In this document: piece after piece, positions 13,707 through 14,189 of the stretch | Numbering within the stretch: the first letter of the stretch is position 1 | How the letters are laid out: each line of letters opens with the position of its first letter | DNA from: CAYJMQ01 sp964371555 | Lineage (GTDB): Bacteria > Bdellovibrionota > JACOXK01 > 2-02-FULL-40-11 | Reading direction: 5' to 3' | DNA length: 14,189 nt | Assembly (NCBI GenBank): GCA_964371555.1 | Contig: CAYJMQ010000053.1 | Location: 1 to 14,189 of the forward strand | Made by a program: the position numbers and the translations under genes | The notes under the pieces: model-generated | Database searches by the model: none | Seen by the model: only the letters and a program-made list of their open reading frames with translations | Told to the model about the DNA's origin: nothing

Positions 13707-14189
13707 ATGGTAGGTTTTCAAAAGAAAAATCTTACGATGCTTCTTCTGGTTCTCTTTTTATTTGGGCTATTTCAGGGTTTTTCGCATGCGGATGACAGCA
13801 TTTATGATGAGAACTATTGGTGGACGCGGATCCAATCTTCATTAGAGAACAGGCCTGTGGCGCTCCTCGAATTTTTAAAGGCTGCCGCCGAAGATAAAAG
13901 CGGCGCTATCCAATATCTCCTTCAAACGCGGGGTCCCCAGCTTTTTTATCCAATGGCAAAAGATCAAGATAGAGACTTTCAAAGACTTATCCTTGTAACT
14001 TTGAAAACTTATGATCTTGAAAAATTGAGGGAATTTTACAGAATTCCACAAGACGGGAGCGACTCCTGGATTTCTCAAATTTTTCAGAAGATATTTTTTA
14101 TTTATTCTCATGACAAAAGGTTTTGTTTCGAGTTGAGGGAAAGGCTTAAAAAGGCATCAGCGTGGAAGTGGAGGGAGCCAGAGGCATTA
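13707..14189 (+). CDS. Exported protein of unknown function, N-terminal part (cut by window edge)
   Basis: The frame stays open for 161 codons to the last base of the window. The start is set by the AGGAGG sequence 8 nt upstream. Residues 1-28 form a clear signal peptide: MVGFQKKN, a Leu/Phe-rich core, and cleavage after FSHA before DDSIYD. The visible mature part is helical and charged, with aromatic-rich spots (NYWWTR, SAWKW). I see no strong match to the two preceding helical-repeat proteins over this stretch, though the overall helical character is similar. It is the third gene of the operon, only 12 nt after the previous stop, and so probably works with the paralogous pair. Function is unknown. 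Confidence 0.85.
   Translation, partial: MVGFQKKNLTMLLLVLFLFGLFQGFSHADDSIYDENYWWTRIQSSLENRPVALLEFLKAAAEDKSGAIQYLLQTRGPQLFYPMAKDQDRDFQRLILVTLKTYDLEKLREFYRIPQDGSDSWISQIFQKIFFIYSHDKRFCFELRERLKKASAWKWREPEAL

Overview
The window is accessory-looking DNA from a Gram-negative bacterium. Four of its five genes encode exported proteins with Sec-type signal peptides (one with a possible lipoprotein site). One protein carries a c-type haem motif, and three start regions carry sigma-54 (-24/-12) promoter motifs. Base composition is moderate and AT-leaning. None of the four exported proteins matches a family I can name. Together with the dispersed palindromic repeat, this suggests an environmental, poorly sampled lineage (deltaproteobacteria-like or a candidate phylum). 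That placement is inference; no rRNA or marker gene is present.

Layout. (1) 2-904 (+): the C-terminal part of a major facilitator superfamily transporter, cut by the window edge. (2) 905-1178: AT-rich spacer with a sigma-54 motif at 1096-1112. (3) 1179-4355 (+): a 1058-aa exported protein with a glycine-rich membrane hairpin, a tandem-repeat linker and a distinct C-terminal domain. (4) 4356-4558: a convergent spacer packed with repeats, namely three 13-bp tandem units, small hairpins and two 44-bp palindrome-containing repeats. (5) 4559-8818 (-): a 1419-aa exported, mostly helical protein with one CxxCH motif and a membrane hairpin. (6) 8819-9097: a divergent control region with oppositely facing sigma-54 motifs and two sets of short direct repeats. 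(7) 9098-11359, 11328-13694 and 13707-end (+): a tight operon of two tandem paralogous helical-repeat proteins and a third exported protein that runs off the window.

The unifying signal is regulatory. The three transcription units encoding exported proteins each begin with a GG-N10-GC sigma-54 motif in the right orientation. At the divergent pair, the predicted transcription start lies only about 5-7 nt before the start codon that gives a proper signal peptide, and neither start has a Shine-Dalgarno sequence, so both mRNAs may be nearly leaderless. The region therefore looks like a co-regulated cluster of large envelope proteins of unknown function. A second trait is frequent short tandem duplications: periods of 9, 12, 15 and 18 bp inside genes, but 11 and 13 bp between genes.
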